DNA of 64,000 nucleotides from Paenibacillus silvestris (GTDB lineage Bacteria > Bacillota > Bacilli > Paenibacillales > NBRC-103111): NCBI RefSeq assembly GCF_009882985.1, contig NZ_WTUZ01000039.1, forward strand, positions 1 to 64,000, written 5' to 3'. The translations under genes and the position numbers were made by a program. Under the pieces are notes generated by a model. That model was not told the origin of the DNA, ran no database searches, and saw only the letters and a program-made list of their open reading frames with translations. Below, piece by piece: positions 33,198 through 42,181 of the stretch; position 1 is the first letter of the stretch, and each line of letters begins with the position of its first letter.

Positions 33198-34112
33198 ATG
33201 AAGTCAACTCATGCTTGGGTAGGAGCAATTTTTGGAGCAACGATCCTGATAAGCGGTTTGACAGGATGTTCTCAAATGGATGGAAAGAATGCAGTGAAAG
33301 TCAAAAGTCAACATGGTGCATCCTACGAAAATTCTAGCAACACAATTACACAACTAGCGACAAATACCAATAAGCAGGAACCTATCACATTTGTACTTGT
33401 ACACGGTGCCTGGGCTGACGCTAGTTTCTGGGATAATGCCGCTGCTGAACTGAGAAAACAAGGTCATACCGTTCATGCTCCCGAATATGCGGGTCACGGT
33501 TCCTTATACAATCCAGCTGTGAAGCATGAGGATATTGTGAAGTCAATCGTGGATTATATAACATCGAAAAAATTGACGAATATCGCCCTTGTCGGACACA
33601 GCTTCGGAGGTACTGTCATTCAGAAAGTTGCTGAGCAAGTCCCTGATCGGATAAACCGCTTGGTATTCTTTGACGCTTTTGTACCGCTTGATGGACAAAG
33701 CTTAAGTGATCAATTACCGACAGAACTTCAAAAGGTATTTGGGCAACTGGCACAACAATCCGGGAATGGTACCATCAAATTGCCTTTCGCCGTATTTAGA
33801 GATGGTTTTGTAAACACAGCGAGTGAAAGCATTGCTAAGTCCATATACAATAAAGCAAAACCAGAGCCAGGTGCGCCACTTGTTCAAAAACTTGATCTAA
33901 AGAAGTTTTATAGTTTGAATATTCCGAAAAGCTATCTGTTCTTAACTTCTGATATTGTTACTCCACAAGGAGATAAATATGGCTTCCATCCTGCTCAATC
34001 GAGTCATTTGGGTCAATTCCGACTTATCCTCGGCGAAGGTGATCATATGACCACGGCATTTGAGCAGCCTGGTTATTTGGCGCAAAAACTATATGAAGCA
34101 GCTAGGAAGTAA
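33198..34112 (+). CDS. Secreted alpha/beta hydrolase, lipoprotein
   Basis: A 304-residue protein with a lipoprotein signal peptide (lipobox LTGC) and a linker, then an alpha/beta-hydrolase fold. The oxyanion region is FVLVHGAWADASFW, the nucleophile elbow is GHSFGG, an acid lies near SDIVTP and the catalytic His in EGDHMTTAF. The form resembles salicylate-esterase/EstA-like hydrolases, which are usually cytosolic; export as a lipoprotein is less usual. AGGAGAA (33181-33187) supports the start. It diverges from the TetR gene, so joint control is possible. Confidence 0.8.
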   Translation: MKSTHAWVGAIFGATILISGLTGCSQMDGKNAVKVKSQHGASYENSSNTITQLATNTNKQEPITFVLVHGAWADASFWDNAAAELRKQGHTVHAPEYAGHGSLYNPAVKHEDIVKSIVDYITSKKLTNIALVGHSFGGTVIQKVAEQVPDRINRLVFFDAFVPLDGQSLSDQLPTELQKVFGQLAQQSGNGTIKLPFAVFRDGFVNTASESIAKSIYNKAKPEPGAPLVQKLDLKKFYSLNIPKSYLFLTSDIVTPQGDKYGFHPAQSSHLGQFRLILGEGDHMTTAFEQPGYLAQKLYEAARK

Positions 34113-34157
34113 GAACAGTTAGGGAAGAACAAGAGTGAATTCGCAATGGAGGAAATT

Positions 34158-35159
34158 ATGGGACGAATAGCGATTTATGGATTTGGACGAATTGGTCGGC
34201 AATTGTTAAGAGTCGCTTTACAAAGGCAACTTTTCGTACCCGTGTCTATTTCAGATATAAGAGACGAAGCTACGCTTGCCGCTCTTTTCGAAGTAGATAC
34301 GAATTATAACCGCTGGCATGAAGACGTGAGCGGAGATCATGGCATGATGGTGATAGGTGGACGTGAAATTAAGTATATTAATTCGACTAACGAAGTTCCT
34401 GATTGGAAGAGTCTAGACGTGGATTTAGTGGTGGACTGCACAGGTCGATCCTCTACCCGAGCTGCAGCTTCCGTACATTTGGAACGCGGTGCCCGCCGCG
34501 TATTACTGAGTGGTCCTAGCAGTTCACTGGAAGATTGCGACGCTGTGCTGCTAAAAGGGATAAATTTGGACACTTTTGATCCGGACAAGCACAAGATTAT
34601 TAGCATGGGAAGCTGTACAACCAATGCCTTAGCTGTCGTTGTCAAATTAATCAACGAAAACTTCGGGATTAAGTACGGTTTATTCTCGACAGTCCATTCT
34701 TACACGAATAGCCAATCGTTAACAGATCAACCGATGAAGGATCGGCGAGATTCATGGGCAGCAGCGGAAAATATTATTCCATCTTCTTCCGGAGCAGCAA
34801 AGGCACTCAAATTTATTTGGAAAGACTTACAGATTACTGGAAAGGCATACCGTGTGCCAACGCGTACTGGCAGTATTGCCGAGTTGAATCTTTTGACGGA
34901 AAAGCCGTGCACGGTAGAGCAAGTTAATGATATCTTCCGCTTCGCAGCGAAAGAGGGGCCGTTAAAGGGAGTGCTGGATGTTCTGGAAGGCGCATGGACG
35001 TCTGCTCGAATTGTAGGAGACTCCCATTCCTCAATTGTGGATCTCCCTCTGACTCAATTACAAGGAGAAATTCTTTCTGTCGCTACCTGGTACGATAACG
35101 AATGGGGTTTTGCATCACGACTGGCCGAAGTTACCGCGTTTCTTGCTAATAAAAATTAA
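34158..35159 (+). CDS. Glyceraldehyde-3-phosphate dehydrogenase paralogue
   Basis: From ATG 34158 behind GGAGGAA, 333 residues of GAPDH fold. NAD site YGFGRIGRQLLR, catalytic Cys153 in SMGSCTTNALA, His180 in STVHSYT, and WYDNEWGFASRL near the end. The usual SNASCTTNCLAP block is altered (Met and Gly before SCTTN, Ala for the second Cys). This, with a stand-alone location, suggests a second, non-glycolytic copy or an enzyme for another aldehyde phosphate, such as erythrose 4-phosphate. The earlier ATG 34146 overlaps the ribosome site. A terminator follows. Confidence 0.8.
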   Translation: MGRIAIYGFGRIGRQLLRVALQRQLFVPVSISDIRDEATLAALFEVDTNYNRWHEDVSGDHGMMVIGGREIKYINSTNEVPDWKSLDVDLVVDCTGRSSTRAAASVHLERGARRVLLSGPSSSLEDCDAVLLKGINLDTFDPDKHKIISMGSCTTNALAVVVKLINENFGIKYGLFSTVHSYTNSQSLTDQPMKDRRDSWAAAENIIPSSSGAAKALKFIWKDLQITGKAYRVPTRTGSIAELNLLTEKPCTVEQVNDIFRFAAKEGPLKGVLDVLEGAWTSARIVGDSHSSIVDLPLTQLQGEILSVATWYDNEWGFASRLAEVTAFLANKN

Positions 35160-35165
35160 AAAGAT

Positions 35166-35211
35166 GCCAACCGGAAGCGAATCTATTACTTCGTTTTTGG
35201 TTGGCTTTTTT
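35166..35211 (+). terminator. Rho-independent terminator
   Basis: GCCAACC (35166-35172) with GGTTGGC (35199-35205), partial inner pairing, then six Ts. Confidence 0.75.
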
Positions 35212-35365
35212 GTGTGAATTCATGCCGATCGCCCTCGTTATCATTACTGTTTGTAGAAAACAAGGCGGAGATCTGCGTTAGTACTCCAAGCCCTTCCAAT
35301 AAAGTATAAATAGTACACCGTAAGGAACAATAAGTACGTTTCGTCAATATGGGTTCGGTTGGGTG

Positions 35366-36466
35366 ATGGCAGTGGATAAGGCAATCGGTAAAATCAGTTT
35401 TTTACAAGTGTGTATGATTTTTATGCTTATGAATGGGTTAATGAGCCATATCATTGCCAACCCTTTACTCCTAGATGCAGCTGGAAGAGATGCCTGGATC
35501 TCTGTGATACTGGCGGGATTATTATTTCTTCCTTGGTGCGCTCTCCTTGTTATGTTCATGAAGAGAACGGGCCAGCAGAAACTGCAGCCTTGGTTAGCAA
35601 GCAAGACGAGTACCATCGTATCCTGGATAATTGTATTTCCGATTTGCTTACAGTTATTCATGATCGGATCGTCAACTGTCTTGTATACCGCAATTTGGAC
35701 AAATGTCGATTACTTGCCAGGTACACCTAAATTAGCGTTGGTCATTGTTTTATGCATCGCATGTCATTACTATGCTACCTCTGGCATACGGACGATAGCG
35801 ATCAGTGCCGGTATCTTGCTTCCAGTTGTGGTTGTCCTTGGATATTTTGTAGCTTTCTCGAATGCACCGCAGAAAGATTATTCGCTTCTGAAACCTGTTC
35901 TGGAGCATGGTTGGCAGCCCGTCATACATGGCATGGTTTATGCCGGAGGCGGGTTTATTGAACTACTGATGATGATAGCCGTCCAACATCGTCTCAAGTC
36001 CGGTGCTCGGGTGTGGAAAATTGCTATATTTGCCTTGTTTTTGGTGTATATAACTGTTGGCCCCATTATTGGAGCTGTGAGTGAATTTGGACCTATTGAA
36101 GCTGCTAAACAGTCTGAATCTCCATACGAACAATGGCGCTTGGTCAGATTGGGCAGCAATATCGAACATGTCGATTTTTTATCCGTCTTACAGTGGATGT
36201 CGGGTGCGATTATTCGAGTCGGCTTCGCACAGTTTTTACTTGTGGAAATGATGCCTTTGACTAATTCACGACAACGCAATCTCTTCAACCTTATCGTTAC
36301 AATCAGCTATGTCGCGCTATCCATGGTTCCCTTTGAGAAATATTCACTTTATTTATGGATGTATCGATTTTATTTCCCAATTTCCCTAGGGGTGGCTTTG
36401 TTCATTTCGATCGTTTGCATAACGATCTCGTTATTTTCCAAGAAGTTCAAGGAGGAAGCGGCATGA
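35366..36466 (+). CDS. Spore germinant receptor B subunit (GerAB-like)
   Basis: A 366-residue membrane protein of the amino-acid-permease-like GerB family with about ten membrane segments, opening KAIGKISFLQVCMIFMLMNG. In germinant receptors this subunit sits in the spore inner membrane and binds the germinant. The start is ATG 35366 or the GTG just before it; the ribosome site is weak, fitting low expression in the forespore. Its stop overlaps the next start (ATGA). The gene order here is B-A-C rather than the classic A-B-C. Confidence 0.85.
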   Translation: MAVDKAIGKISFLQVCMIFMLMNGLMSHIIANPLLLDAAGRDAWISVILAGLLFLPWCALLVMFMKRTGQQKLQPWLASKTSTIVSWIIVFPICLQLFMIGSSTVLYTAIWTNVDYLPGTPKLALVIVLCIACHYYATSGIRTIAISAGILLPVVVVLGYFVAFSNAPQKDYSLLKPVLEHGWQPVIHGMVYAGGGFIELLMMIAVQHRLKSGARVWKIAIFALFLVYITVGPIIGAVSEFGPIEAAKQSESPYEQWRLVRLGSNIEHVDFLSVLQWMSGAIIRVGFAQFLLVEMMPLTNSRQRNLFNLIVTISYVALSMVPFEKYSLYLWMYRFYFPISLGVALFISIVCITISLFSKKFKEEAA

Positions 36467-37944
36467 CGGGGACTATACTTAAACCAGTAGAAGGTTGGGA
36501 CAAGCAGAAGCTCAAGGCGCTGACACTCCACTCTGCAGATATTGAATTCCAAGAATATAAATTTGATGAAGGCGGCACAGCTGAAGTTATTCTTATCTAT
36601 AGCGGCGGGTTGTGCGATTCCTCACAGATTGCAAAGGTCATTCTTCCAGAACTGGAAAACTTGTATCGGCGGCAAAAGTTAAGTGAATTGCAAATGGATC
36701 ATGTCTTCATGCCATTGCCATTAACTGCACTAGAAGCCACTACATCGCAGGAACAAATATTTGAATGTATCTACGAAGGCGATCTCCTGCTGCTGTTCAC
36801 ACAATCGAACCTTTTATTTAAAATGTGCATAGCCCGTTTTCCAGATCGTACACCTGAGGAATCAAGCACAGAAATTTCTATCATTGGTCCTAGAGATGGA
36901 TTTGTGGAAGATATCGTTGTCAATGTGGCCTTGATTCGAAAACGTATTCGCAGTCATTCCCTCTGTTATGAAACTTTTACATTGGGAAGAAGAACAAGAA
37001 CAAAAGTAGGCTTGTTTTATTTTTCAGATATTATTTCTTCCGATGTGTTGAATGAAGTTCGAAAAAGAATGAATAAAATTGATGTCGAGGGACTTCAAAG
37101 TATCAATCAACTAGAGCAGAAGATTTCCGATAAACCGTACACTATGATGCCTTTATTTGATTACACCGGCCGACCTGACAAGGCTGTAACTAATTTACTT
37201 AACGGAAGATTTGTTATTATTGTGGATGGTAATCCAATGGTTCTAATTGGGCCAGCGACCTTTTTGCTATTGCTAAAATCACCAGAAGATATCTATTTCA
37301 GTTTCCATTATATTTCGTTTGCGCGTCTGATTCGTGGATTCAGTTTTCTATTATCAGTCCTACTGCCGGGCGTTTGGGTAGCACTCACTTCGTTTCACCC
37401 GGATCAGATTCCCTTTCGTTTGATGGCAACTATTGCCACGGCACGCATTGGCTTGCCGTTCTCTGGACAAATTGAAATGTTTATCTTACTCATGTTGTTG
37501 GAGATTTTTCGAGAAGCAGGTCTTCGCCTCCCAAGTAACATTGGCCAGACATTGACCGTTGTAGGCGGATTAATTATTGGAGATGCATCCATTCGAGCTG
37601 GGTTCGTCTCTCCAAGTGTCATTGTTGTTGGAGCCATTGTATCTGTGACAGGAGCAACATTAGTCAGTCAAAATTTGGGTGGAGCCGTTAGCCTCCTCCG
37701 ATTCGTGTTTTTTTTCATTTCTGCCGTTTTCGGAATGTTTGGATTAATCGTTGGTTTTGTGCTCTTCATTGGATATATGTGCAAGCTGAGCTCCTTCGGA
37801 GTTCCTTACATGTCCCCACTGTCACCCCCGGTGTTTAAAGAGATGGCAAGAGCTGTTATACGGCTTCCCTGGAGATTTTATAGAAAAAGACCTGAAGACC
37901 TAAATACTGTAGACTCTGATAAGCAAAGGGAAGATCTTGCATGA
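36463..37944 (+). CDS. Spore germinant receptor A subunit (GerA family)
   Basis: From ATG 36463 behind AAGGAGGAAG, 493 residues. A soluble N-terminal half (ILIYSGGLCDSSQI, then LLLFTQSNL) leads to a membrane half with five or so segments and the family block RIGLPFSGQIEMFILLMLLE, followed by EIFREAGLRLPSNIGQTL. The A subunit forms an oligomeric ion channel in the spore inner membrane. ATGA overlaps at both ends show coupled translation with B and C. In-frame codons upstream of 36463 lie inside the B gene and are not used. Confidence 0.9.
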   Translation: MTGTILKPVEGWDKQKLKALTLHSADIEFQEYKFDEGGTAEVILIYSGGLCDSSQIAKVILPELENLYRRQKLSELQMDHVFMPLPLTALEATTSQEQIFECIYEGDLLLLFTQSNLLFKMCIARFPDRTPEESSTEISIIGPRDGFVEDIVVNVALIRKRIRSHSLCYETFTLGRRTRTKVGLFYFSDIISSDVLNEVRKRMNKIDVEGLQSINQLEQKISDKPYTMMPLFDYTGRPDKAVTNLLNGRFVIIVDGNPMVLIGPATFLLLLKSPEDIYFSFHYISFARLIRGFSFLLSVLLPGVWVALTSFHPDQIPFRLMATIATARIGLPFSGQIEMFILLMLLEIFREAGLRLPSNIGQTLTVVGGLIIGDASIRAGFVSPSVIVVGAIVSVTGATLVSQNLGGAVSLLRFVFFFISAVFGMFGLIVGFVLFIGYMCKLSSFGVPYMSPLSPPVFKEMARAVIRLPWRFYRKRPEDLNTVDSDKQREDLA

Positions 37945-39098
37945 AAGTAATCATTAAATTGAATATCATTCTAGCAGTAACTTTCATGGTGTCAGGATGT
38001 TGGGATTCCAAAACCATACAAAATATGGCGTATGTAACGGCTCTTGGCCTTGATTATAAAGACGAACATTATATTACGTATGTACAGATTCTAAACTTTT
38101 CGAATATTGCAAGGAGTGATCAAATTTCGATAGGCAAAAATTTGCCGATATGGATTGGGAAGGGAGAGGGAAAGACAGTTGCTGAGGCTTTGTCCTCCAT
38201 TTACGCGACTTCGCAATTAAGAATATATTGGGGACATATCAAAGCAATTATCTGTACGGAAGACCTATTGAAAAGCAAAGCTGCACTCAGACAAGTTTAT
38301 GATGCAATAAATCGCTACCCTGAAGTTCGATATAATATTTTGCTGTATGGTACAAAAGAGAGCTTCACCGATATTTTTACACAAAAATCTCTGCTTAATC
38401 TTTCACCACTGGATACGATCATGGATACGCCAGAGGAAAGCTTTAAACAGCGATCCTCGATTCAACCACAGTATGGATACAAAAACATTGCCGAATTAAA
38501 TGAAAAAGGCAGGACGGTCATACTTCCAACGATTTCTATAACGAAACAAGAATGGCAGGAAGATCAGATGAAGAAAGCCATGTTTCGAATAGATGGGGCA
38601 TATGCCATGCATTATCATCAATTAGCGGGGTGGTTTTCTGAAGACGATCTGAAAGGCGTTAGATGGTTTAATAAGAAAACGAACCGTATCTTCATTAATA
38701 TTCCTGATAATAAAAAACCTTCAGGATCACTCGTATTAACGAAGCCTCATCATAAGATACTGCCGTTAATTAAGCATGATGAAGCCCGTTTTGACCTATA
38801 CGTTGAGGCACGTGCAACTGTTACAGAAATGACTGAAAATGCTTCCAAAAAGATGATGGAAGACCAAGCTGAACAAGTCGTTCGAGATGAAATCATATCG
38901 ACCTATCGAAAGGGGCTTTCCAAACAGGCAGATCTGTTGAATTTGTTTAAAGAAGTTTATAGGAATGATCCTAAAGCTTGGCATCGCTTAAACGATGGTG
39001 GCCACTTGGTATTAAAAGAGGATACCTTAAACAACATTGAAGTCAGAGTGCAACTGATACAAAGCGGAAAATATAAGGGTAGAGTGCTTCCTGACTAG
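37941..39098 (+). CDS. Spore germinant receptor C subunit lipoprotein
   Basis: A 385-residue lipoprotein with lipobox VSGC then WDSKTIQNMAYVTALGLDY, the typical GerC opening. It continues with the family's three-domain body and ends LIQSGKYKGRVLPD. Anchored on the outer face of the spore inner membrane, it completes the receptor formed with the two upstream subunits. ATG 37941 overlaps the A-subunit stop. Confidence 0.9.
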   Translation: MKVIIKLNIILAVTFMVSGCWDSKTIQNMAYVTALGLDYKDEHYITYVQILNFSNIARSDQISIGKNLPIWIGKGEGKTVAEALSSIYATSQLRIYWGHIKAIICTEDLLKSKAALRQVYDAINRYPEVRYNILLYGTKESFTDIFTQKSLLNLSPLDTIMDTPEESFKQRSSIQPQYGYKNIAELNEKGRTVILPTISITKQEWQEDQMKKAMFRIDGAYAMHYHQLAGWFSEDDLKGVRWFNKKTNRIFINIPDNKKPSGSLVLTKPHHKILPLIKHDEARFDLYVEARATVTEMTENASKKMMEDQAEQVVRDEIISTYRKGLSKQADLLNLFKEVYRNDPKAWHRLNDGGHLVLKEDTLNNIEVRVQLIQSGKYKGRVLPD

Positions 39099-39186
39099 TA
39101 CTTTCCATTTTTATTTCATAAAATGATGGCTATTTGAGAATGCTAGCAGAATCGGTAACAGTCTATTTTCTCGTCGAAAATCAAAG

Positions 39187-39209
39187 AACCCTTGCTTTCC
39201 GCAAGGGTT
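39187..39209. terminator. Terminator hairpin
   Basis: AACCCTTGC (39187-39195) with GCAAGGGTT (39201-39209), 5-base loop. The minus strand continues CTTTGATTTTC, so it most likely ends the minus-strand small gene at 39262. Confidence 0.65.
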
Positions 39210-39559
39210 GCCATGAAGTCACCTACCTACCTTTCAAACGGTCTTCTCTGTATGGTGAATGTTATCTAAAGTAAGGAATGATAAAGGCCATCACGCCAAG
39301 GGCAACCGACCACCAGGCAAGTCCCTTTTTCGGGGTTGCCAGGCAGATGAGTCCGAGGACAACAGCAAAGCTGCCCATCCATACAGGTGCATAGAAAAAG
39401 CCGATAACTGCTAAAATAATGCCGATCCAACCAAGCCATTTTCCTGTTGTTACTCTCATGTTCAACATCTCCATCAAGTTAGTTTTGTATAATCAAGCGG
39501 TGCTTTCGAAAAGACAGTTCACTTAGTACAACATAAGGTAGGTATGTGACTTCATGGCA
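39209..39559. repeat. 351-bp segment bounded by 25-bp inverted repeats
   Basis: 39209-39233 (starting TGCCATGAAGTCAC) recurs inverted at 39535-39559 with one mismatch in 25. The arms enclose one small minus-strand gene. There is no target duplication or transposase, so it could be a MITE-like cassette, an invertible segment, or a very long RNA hairpin at the mRNA ends. Confidence 0.7.
39262..39459 (-). CDS. Small three-segment membrane protein
   Basis: From ATG 39459, 9 bases after GGAG, 65 residues: MRVTTGKWLGWIGIILAVIG, FFYAPVWMGSFAVVLGLICL, then ATPKKGLAWWSVALGVMAF. It has two or three membrane segments and is Trp/Gly-rich. Short proteins like this are common and unnamed in Paenibacillus and Bacillus. 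An in-frame TTG start at 39477 is possible. The gene lies wholly between the two arms of a 25-bp inverted repeat. No function can be given. Confidence 0.65.
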   Translation of the reverse strand: MRVTTGKWLGWIGIILAVIGFFYAPVWMGSFAVVLGLICLATPKKGLAWWSVALGVMAFIIPYFR

Positions 39560-39560
39560 T

Positions 39561-40154
39561 TTAAGATTTAGGTGACGATTTAGGCTGGTTTGTCCTCATG
39601 ACGATATCCAACATAGGATTGGTTACGCTGTATAATGATTTCTCATCTAAATGATGATGCAGCAGATGTCTTTTCTTCATCCATTTGCCCCAAGGGGTCA
39701 ACGGTTTGATGGGGCGATGGGAAATATAGTGCTTCCATTGATAATAAACTTGAAAGCCGGATGCACCGAACACTACGGCCAAAGCCAGATGCCAATCAAA
39801 CCCTGTCACCATAAACGCAGTCCCGTAAATAAGCAAATATGCAAAGATATCAAAAGAGACGGGGCCGAACAAAAATTTCACGTCATTTGGAGAATCATGA
39901 TGGGCGACATGTCCCTTATATGCTATTGGAACAATCCGCGGGAATTCATGTAGAAGGTACCGGTGAACCAAATATTCAATTAAGATAACAAGTACGGGAC
40001 CTACACACATGGCTACGATCGTCCGGAAAGTGCCGAAAGTCGCGATGACCCCACAACCGCTAAAGAGACAAAGAGAGAATAGGAACAAAATAAGACGCTG
40101 GCCCATAAATTCTTTTACATAATGAATAAAGGGCGTTTCTGATCTCATTGACAT
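39561..40154 (-). CDS. Fatty acid hydroxylase/sterol desaturase family membrane protein
   Basis: A 197-residue diiron membrane enzyme candidate. The histidine clusters are HRYLLH (residues near 65), HVAHHD (near 82), HYISH and RHLLHHH near 160, enough for two irons. Four membrane segments are predicted. Family members hydroxylate or desaturate lipids; a carotenoid or fatty acid substrate is possible. GGAGGAG lies ahead of the ATG. It diverges from a TetR gene that may control it. Its stop codon lies 1 base from the right arm of the inverted repeat. Confidence 0.8.
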   Translation of the reverse strand: MSMRSETPFIHYVKEFMGQRLILFLFSLCLFSGCGVIATFGTFRTIVAMCVGPVLVILIEYLVHRYLLHEFPRIVPIAYKGHVAHHDSPNDVKFLFGPVSFDIFAYLLIYGTAFMVTGFDWHLALAVVFGASGFQVYYQWKHYISHRPIKPLTPWGKWMKKRHLLHHHLDEKSLYSVTNPMLDIVMRTNQPKSSPKS

Positions 40155-40322
40155 CTCCTCCTATTTAATGAACTTGGTGTTGATTAATGCTTACACAGCT
40201 TATTATAATTAGTTGGAGGTTAAATTCAATGATCAAGATACCTCCAAAAGTCGCTTACGCGACACGCTGTATAACGTATGTTCATTAGTTCAAGAAATAG
40301 TTCATGGAAGAGGCGGACGTAC

Positions 40323-40955
40323 ATGCAGGACAGGACGGATCCCAGAATCATACGAACGAAGATGTTGCTTAGGAATGCCTTAATTGACCTAATCGACGAA
40401 AAAGGCTTCGAGGGCACGACCATCCGGGATTTGATGCAGAAGGCCGGCTTGAATCGGGGGACATTTTATTTGCACTACCGTGATAAATACGATCTACTCG
40501 AACAAAGCAAAGAGGATATGCTCAACAACATTTTGAAAATCGTTAAAAACATCGACCCAATTCAAATCATGAACTATGCTTCACGGAACGAGCCTCATCC
40601 CATTTTCCTGAAATTGTTCGATTTTTTTACTTTGCATGCCGTTTTTTTCAAAGTTCTCTTGGGATCCAAAGGTGATCCAGCCTATCCAGGCCAAGTGAAA
40701 CAGATTATGGAAAAGCATCTCTATGAAAAGCTGTCTCTGCTTCAATCTGAGCATATTCCTACACCGCGCGAGTACGCGATCTCTTACTTGGCATCCGCAA
40801 ATTTAGGGATGATTCAGCACTGGCTGGAAAGCGGTATGCAGCTTTCTCCACGAGAGATGGCGTTGTTGTTAACCCGCATGACGACTTTCGGCCCTTTACA
40901 GACCTTCGGACTGAAAGGGAAAGATATCGTAGATCAGCCAACGCGTGTAACTTAA
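40323..40955 (+). CDS. TetR/AcrR-family regulator
   Basis: From ATG 40323 (AGAGGCGG upstream), 210 residues. The helix-turn-helix region reads ALIDLIDEKGFEGTTIRDLM and QKAGLNRGTFYLHYRDKYDL, typical of TetR members with the TetR_C_7/33-like ligand domain. An earlier ATG at 40278 adds an unlikely basic leader. It is transcribed away from the hydroxylase-family gene, with about 170 bases between, and is the probable regulator of that gene. Ligand unknown, perhaps a lipid. Confidence 0.85.
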   Translation: MQDRTDPRIIRTKMLLRNALIDLIDEKGFEGTTIRDLMQKAGLNRGTFYLHYRDKYDLLEQSKEDMLNNILKIVKNIDPIQIMNYASRNEPHPIFLKLFDFFTLHAVFFKVLLGSKGDPAYPGQVKQIMEKHLYEKLSLLQSEHIPTPREYAISYLASANLGMIQHWLESGMQLSPREMALLLTRMTTFGPLQTFGLKGKDIVDQPTRVT

Positions 40956-40960
40956 AAAGG

Positions 40961-40991
40961 ACCGTCAGGATGAAACTTCCTGACGGTTTTT
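40961..40991 (+). terminator. Rho-independent terminator
   Basis: Perfect 10-bp stem ACCGTCAGGA (40961-40970)/TCCTGACGGT (40978-40987) and a T-run. Confidence 0.85.
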
Positions 40992-41093
40992 CTTCATTAG
41001 GCGAGAGTCCATGTCATTGGAAACGGTTTAGGCAGATGCTGTGACAAGTACCTAATGCCAAGCGTATGTTGAGAGTAAGGGAGGTTGAGGCAG

Positions 41094-41849
41094 TTGACAT
41101 ATGCAAGCATGTCTTTCAAGAGCAAATGGCAAAAGACCAAATGGCTGTTAAAGCATCGGAATTTGCGAAGGCATATCCCCCGAACAGTTCCGTTTAACAG
41201 AAAAAATTTGCGGATGATGTTATCCACCTATCCAATTGTCTATTTTAAGCCTACGGGAGGTACGGGCGGGTTTGGTATCATTCGTATCAAGAAAATCACA
41301 AGTGGGTATCAAACAAAACCTCAAACCGTCAAATCGCCAAGTCCGACACTAGGTCATTTACACAAGAAGCTGTCCCGGTTCTCAGGAAGGAAAGCGTATC
41401 TGCTTCAGCAGGGGATCTCGCTTGCCAAAACAAAAGGTAGACCGTTCGATATCCGAGTCATGGTTCAGAAGACGAATAAAGGAAAATGGATAAGCACGGC
41501 TATGTGCACGAAAATAGGCAAGCCGGACAAGATTGCCACGAATTATCACCAAGGCGGCAGGCTCGGCTATCTTCACCAAACACTGGTAGGAGCAGGGTAC
41601 AAGATCAAGTCGATCCTTCGTAAGGAAGCAGCATTGAAGCGGCTTGGCGTTACTGTCGGAAAGAGATTTGATTCTAATCGAAGAGGCTTTAGAGAACTGG
41701 GGCTTGATGTGGCTCTTGACACCGAGGGGAAGCTATGGATTCTGGAAGTGAATACGAGGCCGGCCATTTATCCATGGAAGCACTTGAAGGGCAGAAAGCT
41801 GTATCGTCGTATCAGGACAGCAGCCAGGCAATACGGCAGAGTCACGTAG
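41094..41849 (+). CDS. YheC/YheD-like ATP-grasp protein
   Basis: About 251 residues from TTG 41094, 9 bases after AAGGGAGG; TTG 41085 lies too close to that site. ATP-grasp signs are VYFKPTGGTGGFGIIRIKK, LLQQGISLAKTKGRPFDIRV (residues near 105-124) and LWILEVNTRPAIYPW. YheC/YheD proteins of Bacillus are spore-coat-associated ATP-grasp proteins of unknown reaction. This copy is shorter than YheC and seems to hold only the ATP-grasp part. A terminator follows after a short gap. Confidence 0.8.
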   Translation: MTYASMSFKSKWQKTKWLLKHRNLRRHIPRTVPFNRKNLRMMLSTYPIVYFKPTGGTGGFGIIRIKKITSGYQTKPQTVKSPSPTLGHLHKKLSRFSGRKAYLLQQGISLAKTKGRPFDIRVMVQKTNKGKWISTAMCTKIGKPDKIATNYHQGGRLGYLHQTLVGAGYKIKSILRKEAALKRLGVTVGKRFDSNRRGFRELGLDVALDTEGKLWILEVNTRPAIYPWKHLKGRKLYRRIRTAARQYGRVT

Positions 41850-41898
41850 AAATCTTAGTGTATTGAGAATGAAGAGGCCAATCCGGCTGCTCATCTAC

Positions 41899-41928
41899 AT
41901 CCGTCGCTTATTAGGCGGATTTTTATTA
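41899..41928 (+). terminator. Terminator
   Basis: ATCCGTC (41899-41905) with GGCGGAT (41914-41920), one wobble pair, then TTTTATTA. From here to 42181 no gene is seen; TTGACA at 42057 may belong to a promoter for the next gene but a matching -10 box is weak. Confidence 0.6.
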
Positions 41929-42181
41929 TTTTTCGTAAGCTTTCACGCTTTTCCATAAAAGAAATCATGTGTTTGTTTTGTCTAAATACTTAGTTTAACA
42001 AAAATTACATATGACTTGCGAAACTACATGTATCCATGTTGAGGTTACATGAGGCTTTGACAGTACAAAAACGACATATTTACCAGAATGTCCAAGAAGA
42101 TTAAGATTCTAGTGTAATCGCTAGCAGCCTTGGTAATTTGCAAATTATGATCTCTATTATGGAGAAGGAGGACAATGAAGG

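Noticed and set aside
35752-35961. Frames within the germinant receptor B gene
   Set aside because: Out-of-phase shadows of a membrane protein with ATGA-coupled neighbours.
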